A DNA stretch of 64,000 bases, from contig NC_041020.1 in NCBI RefSeq assembly GCF_004193775.1, forward strand, positions 10,051,198 to 10,115,197, read 5' to 3'. The translations under genes and the position numbers were made by a program. Origin of the DNA: Glycine soja (taxonomy: Eukaryota; Streptophyta; Magnoliopsida; Fabales; Fabaceae). Below the pieces are notes generated by a model. The model did not search any database and was not told where the DNA came from. It was given only the letters and a program-made list of their open reading frames with translations. Shown here in pieces: positions 47,252 to 58,084 of this stretch. How positions within the stretch are numbered: position 1 is the first letter of the stretch; the number at the start of each line of letters is the position of its first letter.

Positions 47252-47865
47252 GAGACTTTTTCAAGTCTCACAAGTTATCCAGAACTACGTAGGTCTGAGT
47301 TCCTCATTGGAGGATACGTAGGAGCAAAAGCCTCGCTTTTGTCGACCGCGCCGCTTTCTGTTACCATGACCCAAGAGCTGGTAGCCCGCGGAGACACCTT
47401 ACGGTTATCCGCACCTCGTCATTCAGTGACCCCAAGTGTGATTGATGAGCAGAGGCCAATGTGGTCATCTGCGCCTTTTCCGGAGATGTCAGCATTTTCC
47501 GATGGAGACTTTTCAAGTCTCACAAGTTATCCAGAACTACGTAGGTCTGAGTTCCTCATTGGAGGATACGTAGGAGCAAAAGCCTCGCTTTTGTCGACCA
47601 CACTGCTTTCTGTTACCATGACCCAAGAGCTGGTAGCCTGCGGAGACACCTTACGGTTATCCGCACCTCGAGTGTGATTGATAAGCGGAGGCCAATATGG
47701 TCATCTGCACCCTTTCCGAAGATGTAGGCATCTTCTGGTGGAGACTTTTTCAAGTCTCACAAGTTATCTAGAACTACGTAGGTCTGAGTTCCTCATTGGA
47801 GGATACGTAGGAGCAAGAGCCTTGCTTTTGTCGGCCGCCCCATAATCTTTGTCATACTGACCCTG
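47252..47865 (+). repeat. About 240-bp tandem units, 2.5 copies
   Basis: Units start at 47252, 47505 and 47741 with GAGACTT(T)TTCAAGTCTC, itself a hairpin. They continue with AACTACGTAGGTCTGAG, GGATACGTAGGAGC and, in the first two, CGGAGACACCTTACGGTTAT. The same ACTACGTAGGTCTGA phrase occurs in the 5' LTR near 26147. Confidence 0.9.
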
Positions 47866-47880
47866 AGGTCATGTGACGTG

Positions 47881-48770
47881 CACCCTTTTGTCATCCAGAG
47901 GCGGCGGGCCCGATGACAAGCAGAGACCAAGTTTGGTCTTTTTGCACCCTTGTATCATCCAGAGGCGGCGGGCCCGATGATACGCGGAGATACCTTACGG
48001 TTATCCGCACCCTTTTGTCATCCAGAGGCAGCGGGCCCGATGATACGCGGAGATACCTTACGGTTATCCGCACCCTTTTGTCATCCAGAGGCGGCGGGCC
48101 CGATGACAAGCAGAGACCAAGTTTGGTCATTCTGCACCCTTGTATCATCCAGAGGCGGCGGGCCCGATGATACGCGGAGATACCTTACGGTTATCCGCAC
48201 CCTTTTGTCATCCAGAGGCGGCGGGCCCGATGACAAGCAGAGACCAAGTTTGGTCATTCTGCACCCTTGTATCATCCAGAGGCGGCGAGCCCGATGATAC
48301 GCGGAGATACCTTACGGTTATCCGCACCCTTTTGTCATCCAGAGGCGGCGGGCCCGATGACAAGCAGAGACCAAGTTTGGTCATTCTGCACCCTTGTATC
48401 ATCCAGAGGCGGCGGGCCCGATGATACGCGGAGATACCTTACGGTTATCCGCACGCTTTTGTCATCCAGAGGCGGCGGGCCCGATGACAAGCAGAGACCA
48501 AGTTTGGTCATTCTGCACCCTTGTATCATCCAGAGGCGGCGGGCCCGATGATACGCGGAGATACCTTACGGTTATCCACACCCTTTTGTCATCCAGAGGC
48601 GGCGTGCCCGATGACAAGCAGAGACCAAGTTTGGTCATTCTGCACCCTTGTATCATCCAGAGGCGGCGGGCCCGATGATACGCGGAGATACCTTACGGTT
48701 ATCCGCACCCTTGTGTCATCCAGAGGTGGCGGGCCCGATGATACGCGGAAATACCCGAGTGGTTATCCGT
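47881..48770 (+). repeat. 127-bp array of alternating hairpin sub-units
   Basis: About 14 sub-units of 63-64 bp in two alternating types share the core CAGAGGCGGCGGGCCC. Type I flanks it with TTGTCATC and GATGACAA, type II with GTATCATC and GATGATAC, so both stem arms change together. The linkers fold as well: GCAGAGACCAAGTTTGGTC...TCTGC in type I, GCGGAGATACC...GGTTATCCGC in type II. Two sub-units (about 48016 and 48714) have mixed arms. The repeated open frames on both strands are by-products. Confidence 0.93.
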
Positions 48771-48930
48771 ATAAACATTCTTTTGCTATCTGTAAGACAG
48801 AACGCTTGATAGCATGCAGAGGCTGACATAGTCTTCTGCACCTTTTGTTCCTCCGGGAACAACAAGTCATTTACATGCGGAAATTTCATGGTCACCCGCG
48901 ACTCTCGTCAACCGAGAGGAGCGAAATTAG
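48771..48930 (+). other. Hairpin-rich end of the Ogre 3' region with polypurine tract
   Basis: TGCTATC and GATAGCA (about 48784-48816) pair, as do GCAGA/TCTGC, GTTCC-TCCG-GGAAC and CTCTCG-TCAAC-CGAGAG. The final purine-rich GAGAGGAGCGAAATTAG meets the LTR start at 48931. Confidence 0.75.
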
Positions 48931-49447
48931 TGTCATACCCTAATTTTCGTCCGGGGACCTTTGCTTGATGACATGCGACCTTTCTTTGGTCCTTGTGAGG
49001 TGCTTGGCACCCATCATTAGGCAATTTGTGAAATTCTAGGAACAACAAGTCATTTGCATGTGGAGATTTTATGGTCACCCGCGACTCTCGTCAAATCGAG
49101 AGGAACGAAATTAGTGTCTTATCTTTACTTTCCTTTTATCTCTAATAAAAGACAAGTAAAGAAGGATATAAGGACATAAAAGGGAACGTAAAAATCAAAG
49201 TCACGTTTGCACATTCGATTAAAGGCTGTCGTCCCTTGGGACGGACGTGTGGGGTGCTAATACCTTCCCCGTGCGTAAATACAACTCCCGAACCTTTCAA
49301 CTTAAAAGTTCGTAGATCGCGTCTTTTCCGGTTTTTCCGACGTTTTCCTCAAATAAACGTTGGTGGCGACTCCGCGCGTATTCCTTTCGTGGAACACGCA
49401 TCCCGCGAGTCACGCGTCGCCCTCCCGCCGAAGGGTAGGTTGCGACA
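48931..49447 (+). repeat. 3' LTR of the Ogre/Tat element, rearranged and shortened
   Basis: Only 517 bp against 1637 bp in the 5' LTR. The first 107 bp match the LTR start. Then 49039-49111 repeats the pre-LTR sequence of 48857-48930 (GGAACAACAAGTCATT ... GCGAAATTAG-like). TGTCTTATC and about 50 bp of unknown origin follow. The last 284 bp (49164-49447) match 26241-26524 with two mismatches. Confidence 0.85.
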
Positions 49448-49452
49448 ACTAG

Positions 49453-49700
49453 AAATAAAACCTTCACCAGTTCAACCAAACATCAGTTTTGTTAGTTGCT
49501 TAATTATATCTCCAATTGCCAACACAAAATATTGCCTGTATCATGGCCAATTCCAACCTACAACACGAGATTTATCATAAGCTCTTCTCCTAATGGAATC
49601 TGCTCAATCCAAAACATTAGATACATATTTCTTATACATCCTCTAGTGCTGCAATGGATTTCCTATCCTAGCAGCATATAAAGTATAAAATTCTACTAAA
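49453..49700 (+). repeat. Second copy of the hAT internal duplication (right part)
   Basis: Continues 24858-24887 after removal of the Ogre element and aligns with 24238-24415 (AAACCTTCACCAG, TTGCTTAATTA, CTAATGGAATCTG, GCTGCAATGGATTTCCTA). It has more indels than a recent copy would. Confidence 0.8.
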
Positions 49701-50997
49701 AAAGACAAAAACTTACTTATATAATACTCTCTAAAGATTTTGTAATAAATACAACATTTGCTTTAGTTATGTGATTTATACTAGTATTATTCTTAACCCT
49801 GGATAGAAATTTCTCCAGTATTTTAAAACTCTCGTTTACCAACATGAACTTATATTAATACATTAATTATAACAACCAAAATCTACATATATATAATATA
49901 TGTAGGAGAAAACGTGGAAAACAATACACAAAGTGTTGGATTGAATAGTAGTATTATTAGATTTAGAAGAAAAGTTGCAGTGGGTAGAGAAATGTGTATG
50001 GAAAGTGATGGGTAAAGTAATCCAAAAAGGTAGTCTGTCCTGCAGTTTGTTTCTTCAAGCAACTCAAGTCCCTCTGTTTTTAAAGTTAACGAATCTTATC
50101 TTATTGGACAACTTAGATTTGGATTAACCAAGAATTCTCAAGTTCATAACTTGACAAGGTAGTCTTTCCAGGTGAAACTAAAAAAAGTAATAAGCACACT
50201 TTCATTATTTCTAGTGGAAGAAAGAACACTACAGTGAGAGATACCTTGACATAGCAACCACCTCAATCAATCTTTCAGCCCATTTAAAACTGAGGAACAT
50301 ATTGATACTATATTTCATCAAACTCTCTTTAAAATGCATGAAAGATGCTTAACTTTATTACAAATTGAGGGCATGTAGATCACAAATTCAAAGGTGCGGA
50401 AAATGAAAAGAACTATTAACATGAGGGAGAGAGAGAGATATAAAAAAAAGCATACAACGAGATAAATATATACCAGACCACAAAAAACATAAAAGCAAAC
50501 ATTTTAAGAAGAAAAAGCTTTAGATGGAAAACCTGTGGTGATGCGGTTGGGCAACTACACAAAGCACAACGTCGTGTTCAGCTCTTAGGGGAAATCCTCC
50601 TATATCCAAGAGACCACTAATGAAAATCCACATTCAATCCAAAGCAAGGAACATAAAATAAAACCAATGAAGAGGAAGAGGAAGCCATAACAGCGCAAGA
50701 GCATAACAGCGCAAGATCACCGATTTCCTTCCGGCTTGTTCGCGTGAAATGTAAAGAAAACCATTAAAAGAAGAAGAGGAAGGAAGCCATACCTGATTAC
50801 CTGAAGGAAGAAGAAGAGAAAGATTCAAGGTCTGAAGTTAGGGTTAGGGTTGGGGGTAGGAGGTAGGATGCTGTTTGGACGTTTGGTGATATAATGCAGC
50901 TAATTAGCTTTTCTCTCTAAATCTGAATGTGGCTTTAGGTTTTTTATTTTTAATGTGAAGACCCTATTTATTTATTTATTTTTATTTATGTTATTTT
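49701..50997. other. hAT internal non-coding DNA, right side
   Basis: AT-rich, without convincing frames. It lies upstream of the transposase in its reading direction and may hold the transposase promoter, but I see no clear one. Confidence 0.5.
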
Positions 50998-51195
50998 CAG
51001 GGTCGGGGTCGTGGTCGGGGTCGGGGTCGGGGTTGGGGTGGGTACAGGAATCCCATACCCGTACTCGTACCCAACTTTTGGTTATCGGGGAAAACCCGAA
51101 CCCGAACCCATACCCGGTCAACTCGGGTATTACCCGTCAAAGTTGGGACGGGTTCGGGCGGGTACCCACGGGTACGAATTTTCTTGCCATGTCTA
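50998..51195 (-). repeat. Right subterminal region and terminal inverted repeat of hAT
   Basis: A run of GGTCGGGGTCG units is followed by CCCGAACCC/GGGTACC motifs and the TIR TTGCCATGTCTA at 51184-51195, which mirrors 19674-19685. Confidence 0.88.
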
Positions 51196-51203
51196 GTTGC
51201 TCT

Positions 51204-52546
51204 AACTCTTTGTCCAGAGTTGCCATTAGGGCCAACAAAACACGTATGGAGGTGTGTTGAACTACTAGAGAGAATATCTCGTAGTATTCCACTCCTTTCT
51301 ACTAACTATAGCCCTTAGCTTCCGGATCTGCTTTATAACGAATGAATTCATCACTTAATGACCCAGATTTATTCTTGGAGATCCATTTGCACCCACACTT
51401 GTTTTCCTTTAGGTAGCTCAAATAAATCCTAAGTTTGGTTTTCCTGAAGAGATTTCATCTCTTCATTCATAGCCATCATCTACAGTTTAGCTTATGAACA
51501 AGAAATTATTTCTTGGTAAGTGGTTGGTTTGAATGAATCAATATCTTCTACTACCTATAGCGCATAAGACACTATATCAAAGCCATATCTTTCAGGAGCT
51601 TTGATTTACCTTTGCGACTTTCTGGGTGTTGTGGTTTTAGGCTGCTTTCGATGGTTTTGACTTGTCCAGTCAGTCTCCTCAACTAGTGCTAAATTATGAT
51701 GTTGAGGGTGCATTGGAAGATCTTGATCAGGTGCTTCAAATTGCTTAAGGTCACTAATGTTTTTAATTGTGGAGCTCTCAAACTACACCTGCTTAGTGGC
51801 ATCCTTAGCCTTGCCCAGATCTTCATCAGATTTAGAATGTAGCATAGAGATTTTATCAAAGATGAAATCTCTACTCAGAATGACTTTTCTTTCAGATGAA
51901 GACCAAACTTGGAACATCTCTATAGCCCATAAAGAATCCATTCTTGGCTCTGGGCTCCATGTTACCTTCTTTTACGTGATAGCATATCGGACATCCAAAC
52001 ACTTTCAACATTGAGTATTTAGCTGGTTTGCTAGACCATACCTCAATAGGGGTCTTGAAGTCTATGGCAATGGATGATGAGTGATTCATGAGATAGCATG
52101 TTGTGTTGACTGCCTCAGCCCAAAAACTCCTATTTAATCCTGAATTAGATAACATGCATCTGACCCATTCCAACAAGGTTCTGTTCATTCTTTCATCTAC
52201 TCCATTTTGCTATGGAGTATAGTGTACATTATGTTATCTTGCTATACCTTCATGTCTATAGAATTCATTGAATTTAGTATAACAAAATTCCAACCCATTG
52301 TTAGTCCTAAGACACTTTACTGTCTTTTCTGGCTAAGTCTTCATAAGAATCGTCCGATACTAGAAAAATTTGAAAGCTTCAGATTTTGCTTCATCATGAA
52401 TACCCATGTCATCTTGGAGTAATCATTGATGATGGAGAGGAAATACCTTGCCTCTCCCAGCGATGGAACTCATGAAGGCCCCCAACAGTTAGAATGGACG
52501 TAGTCCAACATGGCCTTTGTTGTTCGCACAACCATTGGAAACTTCG
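51204..52546 (-). pseudogene. Tork-like copia pol: integrase core to start of RT
   Basis: On the minus strand from 52546: LDYVHSNCWGPS, then ARYFLSIINDYSKMTWVF (first aspartate region), a broken second-aspartate region and a recognisable ERMNRT after the glutamate. 52188-51892 gives SFWAEAVNTTCYLMNHSSS and IEVWSSKPAKYSMLKVFGCP. RT begins near 51520 (AMNEEMKSLQENQT) and reaches IRVLLALMATLDKELEQL, where the hAT target duplication lies. Stops and frame changes are frequent. It continues at 19673. Confidence 0.85.
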
Positions 52547-54458
52547 TGATGCAATCCTACCCCCCAAGGGCATTGGATAGAAGACTCCAAGAAGATTAGG
52601 CCAGAGATGCAAGAGAAGGCCCTAGGGTTCTATGGAGCCTTATGGTACATTTTGGGCCCATGGGCTAAGTATAAGCCCACTTATCTTTGAAAATATTAGA
52701 TTAAGGTTTCATTATTTTTGGGCCTTGTATTTAGGGTCACATAGTGTAGAAGGGTACCCTAGTAATGTAGGATTTTTCAGCCCTTGTATTTTAGGGCACC
52801 TAGACTAGTTTTTGTATTAGGGATAGTTTTGTAATTTCACATGCATAAGTGCACTATTTGATGTGTGTGTGTTGGGAGATAAATTTAATTGAATTGGGAG
52901 AAGCCCAATCCAATTAAATTTTTGGACCATCTTAAAGGGAATGTGAGCATTTGCTTGCTATACCCCATTGCCACATCATATAGTCACACTTTGTGCATGT
53001 CCTTCATGCTTTACATGATTTATGACACCTAATCACATTTAGTGGAGAACCTTGGACTTGATCTTGGATTAGTTGGCTGAACCATAGCTAAAATTCACTA
53101 ATTTTGGCTCCAAATTTGGCTCCACCAATTCAAATTCAAATTCAAGTGAAATTTGAATAGAAATTCAAATTTCCCTCCAATTTTGTGCAACACTTAGGCT
53201 ATAAATAGAGACCTTGTGTGTGCATTTTTTCAACTTTGAGAATTTGAGAATTACACTTCAAAGTTCAGACCTCATTTGAGGCATAAAATTTTGTGCTCCT
53301 TCTCTCTTTCTCCCTCTACTAATCTTCTCCTACCTTCAAGCTCTTATCCATGGCTTCCTATGGTGGTGAGCTTGTTCTTGACTTATCTTCTCCTTGAAGT
53401 GGCGTCTCCAATCATCTTTATTCCTTCTTCATTCCACTACCATTGATCTTCAAGAAGCAAAGGACTCCATTGATGAAGAAGATCCAAGGCCTACTTCATT
53501 AGTTAATTTTAGCTATGTTTCAGCCTACTAATCCAAGATCAAGTCCAAGATTCTCCATTAAGTGTGATTAGGTTTCATGAAGCATATAAAGCATGAAGGA
53601 CATGCACAAAGTGTGACTATATGATGTGGCAATGGGGTGTAGCAAGCAAATGCTCACATCCCCTTTAAGATGGTCCCAAAATTTAATTGGATTGGGCTTC
53701 TCCTAATTCAATTAAATTTATCTCCCAACACACACATCAAATAGTGCACTTATGCATGTGAAATTACAAAATTACCCCTGATACAAAACTAGTCTAGGTA
53801 CCCTAAAATAAAAGGGTTGAAAAATCCTACATTACTAGGGTATCCTCCTACACTATATGGCCCTCAATACAAGGCCAAAAAATAATGAAACCTTAATCTA
53901 ATATATACAAAGATAAGTGGGCTTATACTTAGCCCATAGGCCCAAAATCTACCCTAAGACTCTTGAGAACCCTAGGACCTTCTCTTGCATCTTTGGCCCA
54001 ATCTTCTTAGAGTCTTCTATCCAATGCCCAAAATTTCACAAATAATTAGTGAAATTTTGGCTCCACTAATTCAAATTCAATTTCAAGTTAAATTTGAATA
54101 GAAATTCAAATTTCCCTCTAATTTTGTGTGACACCTAAGCTATAAATAGAGGTCTTGTGTGTGCATTTTTTCAACTTTGATCATTTGAGAATTACACTTC
54201 AAAGTTCAGACCTCATTTGAGGCATAAAATTTCGTGCTCCTTCTCTCTTTCTCCCTCCACTCATCTTCTCCTACCTTCAAGCTAATATTCATGGTTTACT
54301 ATAGTGGTGAGCTTGTTCTTGACTTATCTTCTCCTTGAAGTGGCGTCTTCAATCATCTTTCTTCCTTCTCCATTCCACTGCCATTGATCTTCAAGAAGCA
54401 AAGGAATCCATTGATGAAGAAGATCCAAGGCTTATAAGCTCTACTTGGAGCTACATCA
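52547..54458 (+). mobile_element. Composite of two gypsy-type LTRs, one half-inverted
   Basis: It starts TGATGCAATCC and ends GGAGCTACATCA, the same ends as the LTRs at 1759-7334, in plus orientation. Segment 52547-53494 is an almost full LTR. Segment 53495-54030 is antisense and matches the left LTR from about 2172 to 2699. Segment 54031-54458 is sense again and supplies the LTR end. The last two add up to one LTR length with its first half flipped. The flanks CTTCG and CTTTG agree at four of five bases, a C-to-T change explaining the difference. It splits the Tork integrase zinc-binding region. Confidence 0.8.
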
Positions 54459-55335
54459 CTTTGTCCGATGTTGCTACCCATAGATGCGATGCTCACAAAA
54501 TTGAAGAGGTTCCTCCTTGTGATTTCCAAGTATGACTCACTTTCTTAGAATATCCAAACCTTTTTCACGCATTGCTCTAGACGCAGAAGCCACAGAGAAT
54601 TATCAGACAAGCGATTAGACACATGGCTTCCAGATTATGAAATAGTGAAGATAGAGCCTGCCACAGTGGACCCTTTAAGGATTTACAAATTTCCTTGCTT
54701 GGTTCCTACATTACCACATACTTTTTTCCCCTATGATCTTGACAACTCCACTTTCAACCTAGTAAGAAAAACCATTTGAATCCATGGCACCCAAAGATAC
54801 AAGAATTTTCTTAAGGCCTGGAACATGACAAACTTTAGTTAAGGTTTTAATAGCACCATCATGCATTCTAAGCTGTACATAAGCTATACCTACAAACCTA
54901 TAAGGATCATCATTACTCATGAGGATGTTACCATAAGAATTCTTCTCATATGTCACAAACCAATGTTTATATGCATATATATGATAAGAACAACTTGAGT
55001 CCAATACCCATTGTTCAAAATGTTGTTGTAGTTGTTGACCAACAGCCATAACCAAATTGATTTGCGATAAGGAGTCATTTTGAACAAGAGCACTCACATA
55101 ATCTTTATTTGCTTTCTTTGGATAGTCTCGCTTCCAATGAGCTGGTTCTTTGTAGTAATTGCATATGTCCTTAGGATCATCTTTTCTCTTCTTGCCACCT
55201 TTTCCTTTCTTCTTCTTCTACCGTTTAGCAAAATCAGTCATCAATAATCCGGACGCAGAGGCTTCATCACCATTCTTGGATGCCTTTAGTCAAAGCTCTC
55301 TAGAATAGAGACTGGACTTAACTTCTTCATGTGTA
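54459..55335 (-). pseudogene. Tork-like copia gag C terminus, protease and pre-integrase
   Basis: From 55335 on the minus strand: DSITHEEVKSSLYSRELRLK, a lysine-rich stretch with a stop, and a damaged knuckle CNYYKEPAHWKRDYP (cysteines changed to tyrosine). Protease follows with WVLDSSCSYHI, where the usual DSG or DTG reads DSS. KVCHVPGLKKILVSLG follows, then the pre-integrase region to the LTR composite. The gag start and 5' LTR are missing. Confidence 0.82.
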
Positions 55336-55399
55336 ATGGAGTCCTTCAAAAAGGAGAAATTTTAGGGAAAAATTTAGGTTTGTAAATTCTTGACTCTTG

Positions 55400-56550
55400 G
55401 AACTTGACTTGAATGATGTTGTTCCTTAAGGATGGTTGAATCCTTTATCTAATTACATTATGTCCAAGATAAATGTTGCATTGAGTAGATGGACAAATGG
55501 GGCCATAAACTTAGAAGAAAATTTAGAGATCAGATTAATGTTTGCCAGTTTGAGCTTGATACGATCAAACAATAAAATGATAACAATGTTTTTTCTCGTT
55601 AGAAGTGACAAGATGAATATGTTGATTGCTCAAGAATAAGCTTACTGCAATCGAAGGAAAAAGATTTTTTGGCTTAAAGATGGTGACTGTAATTCCAAAT
55701 TGTTTTCATTCCTCTGCTAGTGCCAAAAAATCTTCAAACATGATCTCATCCCTAAAAAATAAAGAAGGAGTGGATGTTTTCAACCATAAGGATATTGTGA
55801 TGTTTTTTTCTCATCAATAATATATCTGTTTATGTTTCCCATTATGATAGTGACTCCCTTTTGGCTCATTTTACTTTAAAAGAATTTAGAATAGCCCTCT
55901 TTAGATGCACTCAGATAAATCTCTAGGGCTTGGTGGTTTAAACCCAACCTTTTACAAGACATTCTAGCACCTTTTTGGTGAACAATTTTTTCAACATTAC
56001 TAGGATGGAAAATGGAGTTTCCCCCCCCCCCCCCCCCGAAATATCTAACCCTTCCACCATGAAAGATTTCCGTCCAATTTCTATATGCATTGTCCTTTAT
56101 AAAATCATCTCAAAAGTCCTAAAGCATATCCTTCCCAGATGTATTTCACCTAAGTGATCAAATTTTGTTGAAGACCGTTCTATCCTAGACAATGTTCTCC
56201 TAGCTTATGAAATTATTCACCACGAGATGTAAGAAAAAGGGAAACAAGGGGAAGTTGATCTCAAAATTGACATTAGCAAGGTCCTATCTACTAAGTATTA
56301 TGAGAAAACCGGCCTTCCATGAAAAAATGGATTGGTTGGATGAGTCTTTGCCTTCAAACTATCCAATATTCTATTCTCATCAATTCTGACTCTATAGGGA
56401 AAATTCAACCAGGGATAAGCTTAAGACAGGGTGACCCACTATCACCTTATCTTTTCAATCTATGCACATAAGGACTTTCTTCACTACTTAAAACACATGA
56501 AAGGAGGGGATATATCCATGGAGTGAAAATTGAAATATAGTCAATTACAC
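55400..56550 (+). pseudogene. LINE (L1-type) reverse transcriptase relic
   Basis: Pieces in several frames follow the order of a plant L1 RT: a FFGLKMVTVIPNCFHSSASA segment (the usual GD.N..FFH motif, decayed), then STMKDFRPISICIVLYKIIS (RT block 1), KQGEVDLKIDISK (block with catalytic aspartate) and ISLRQGDPLSPYLFNLC (block 4). No YADD box is seen, because the minus-strand copia LTR starts at 56559. A C17 homopolymer lies at 56021-56037. Confidence 0.8.
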
Positions 56551-56558
56551 TAGAAGGG

Positions 56559-57952
56559 TGTTGAATAATGTGTTAATCATAGATAATAAATTTTCGTAAA
56601 TAATGACTTTTATCATCAATTTAAAAAGATAGATACAATAGTGTCGCCCACTGAATAAAAAAAACAAGTTTTGATGAAAAAACAAGGTTTAATAATCCAG
56701 TAATGATAAAATAAGATTTTCACCAAGGTTTTCCCAGTAAACACTTGGTGAGCAACTATGTCAAGATAAGTTTAAAAGAATACTCAATAAAATAATTTAA
56801 AAGAGCATAGAAACACTTGATTTATACTACTTCACTCAAATATAATTATGTTCAGTTCTCCTTTACAATTGCGTAAAGGATTCTACTAATTAAAGCTTTG
56901 ATTAAACACAAGTATTTTGTCCTACCACTCCTAGCTATACAAGTATTCTCTATGCCACTCCTAAGACACCCTTATACTCCCCTTGAATCTAAGAGCACCC
57001 AAGTATTGTTTAACACTAAGCCACTCTTGGCTTTCACAAATAAAAGTTTGAATGACTACTATGATTCAACAACACTCAAAGAGTGGATGAACATTTAAGC
57101 TCAAATACAAATAATTTTGCTGAGCAAATGATGAAAAATATTAAATGTTGAGTATATCATCCATTAATTTAACAGAGTTTTGCTTTAGAGAACTTGTGCT
57201 CATTTTTCACTTGATTATTTTCGATGATGTTTCTTAAGCAAGAGTCGCCTTTTATAGACTTCAGTGAAGAATCCATTATAGGATCAATGTTGAGCCTTGA
57301 TATGACCATTGTCTCACAACTGGAGGCAAAAAAACATGGCACACTTTGAATGGCAATTATAGGAATAAAGAACAGACAATTCCATGTGCTCTTCTTCCAC
57401 GATGAAAGTGACCCTTGAGGAATATTCTACAAATACCTTTTATTCTCTTCTAAATACCTTTTATTCTCTTCTATTTTGTCCCTTCCTTAAATTTCAAATG
57501 TTAGCAATTCAAATAAAGAGAGGCAAAACTAACATTTAAAAAGCAAGAATGTGCACTTCTCTTTGTGGTTAACATTGTCATTTAGTACCTTGTTTGATGT
57601 CACTTATGAGGTTATAAAATAAGTGTATATAAGTGATATTAAGTTCAATGGGCGTAAGTAAGAAAAACACAATGTATAAACATTGGTTTCCATAATAAGT
57701 GGACGCATTGGATGCGTTGATTTGACAACGTGTTGGATGTTGATTATCTTAACTATTTTTCACTTAAGAGTGGATACATACATACTAGAGCTATAGATGT
57801 GAATATAATGAAAATAAAGTTTTTTTTTATGAAGTAGGTCTTGTTCACTTAACAACAACATATTAGTTCAACAACAATTTATACTTTTGTAAGCATCAAA
57901 ATCAAAGATATGATAGGTCGTCCAGTGGTTAATGGATTATCTAGACCTAACA
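56559..57952 (-). repeat. 3' LTR of a minus-strand copia element
   Basis: 1394 bp. On the minus strand it starts TGTTAGGTCTAG at 57952 and ends ATTATTCAACA at 56559. A polypurine run AAAAAAAGGGATAT (57953-57966) adjoins its start. CTATAAAAGG (plus positions 57248-57257) is a good TATA box in this direction. The rest of the element runs right to the window end and beyond. It lies against the LINE relic. Confidence 0.75.
57248..57257 (-). promoter_or_regulatory. TATA box of the copia LTR
   Basis: CTATAAAAGGCG on the minus strand, about 700 bases after the LTR start, a normal place for a long copia LTR. Confidence 0.65.
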
Positions 57953-58084
57953 ATATCCCTTTTTTTATGATGACAAATAGTATAAATTTTGACTATCATA
58001 AAACATAATCAAGATAAAAAGGAAATAGTAAGGCCTGATTATGAGTTATGTAAGAGTGCAGGTATATATGTAAAGCATGTATAA

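Larger units (their letters stand above)
24888..49447 (+). mobile_element. Ogre/Tat-type Ty3/gypsy element, non-autonomous, with nested insertions
   Basis: The element starts TGTCATACCC and ends GGTTGCGACA, flanked by a perfect 5-bp duplication ACTAG (24883-24887 and 49448-49452). The primer site matches the tRNA-Arg type reported for Ogre elements. Order: 5' LTR, leader, an extra ORF1 upstream of gag (an Ogre hallmark), gag, then a very long repeat-rich 3' region and a shortened 3' LTR. No protease, RT, RNase H or integrase is present. Removing the SIRE1-type and 32512 insertions leaves about 14.2 kb. Over the 284-bp LTR 3' ends (26241-26524 and 49164-49447) I count two mismatches. Confidence 0.9.
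19674..51195 (-). mobile_element. hAT-family DNA transposon carrying nested retrotransposons
   Basis: Terminal inverted repeats TAGACATGGCAA (19674-19685) and TTGCCATGTCTA (51184-51195) are flanked by a perfect 8-bp duplication, GTTGCTCT, at 19666-19673 and 51196-51203. Eight base pairs is the hAT hallmark. Subterminal regions (19686-19850 and 50998-51183) are dense in CGGGTA/TACCCG motifs, as in Ac-like hATs. A transposase gene lies near the left end on the minus strand. Without the Ogre insertion and one copy of its duplication the element is about 6.96 kb. It sits in the RT of a Tork-like copia; removing it joins the DKELEQL reading. Confidence 0.93.

Noticed and set aside
34389..48770. 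CRISPR-like arrays
   Set aside because: The regularly spaced repeats lack unique spacers and cas genes, and lie inside a plant retrotransposon.
47913..48826. Series of overlapping 64-115 codon frames on both strands
   Set aside because: They repeat every 127 bp with the array unit and shift frame at each unit, so they are products of repetition.
51011..51260. Glycine/valine-rich frame with a possible protein reading
   Set aside because: It is the GC-rich subterminal repeat of the hAT element, present in altered form at the other end.
56021..56037. C17 homopolymer as a functional signal
   Set aside because: It lies in a dead LINE relic and could be a slippage or assembly product.
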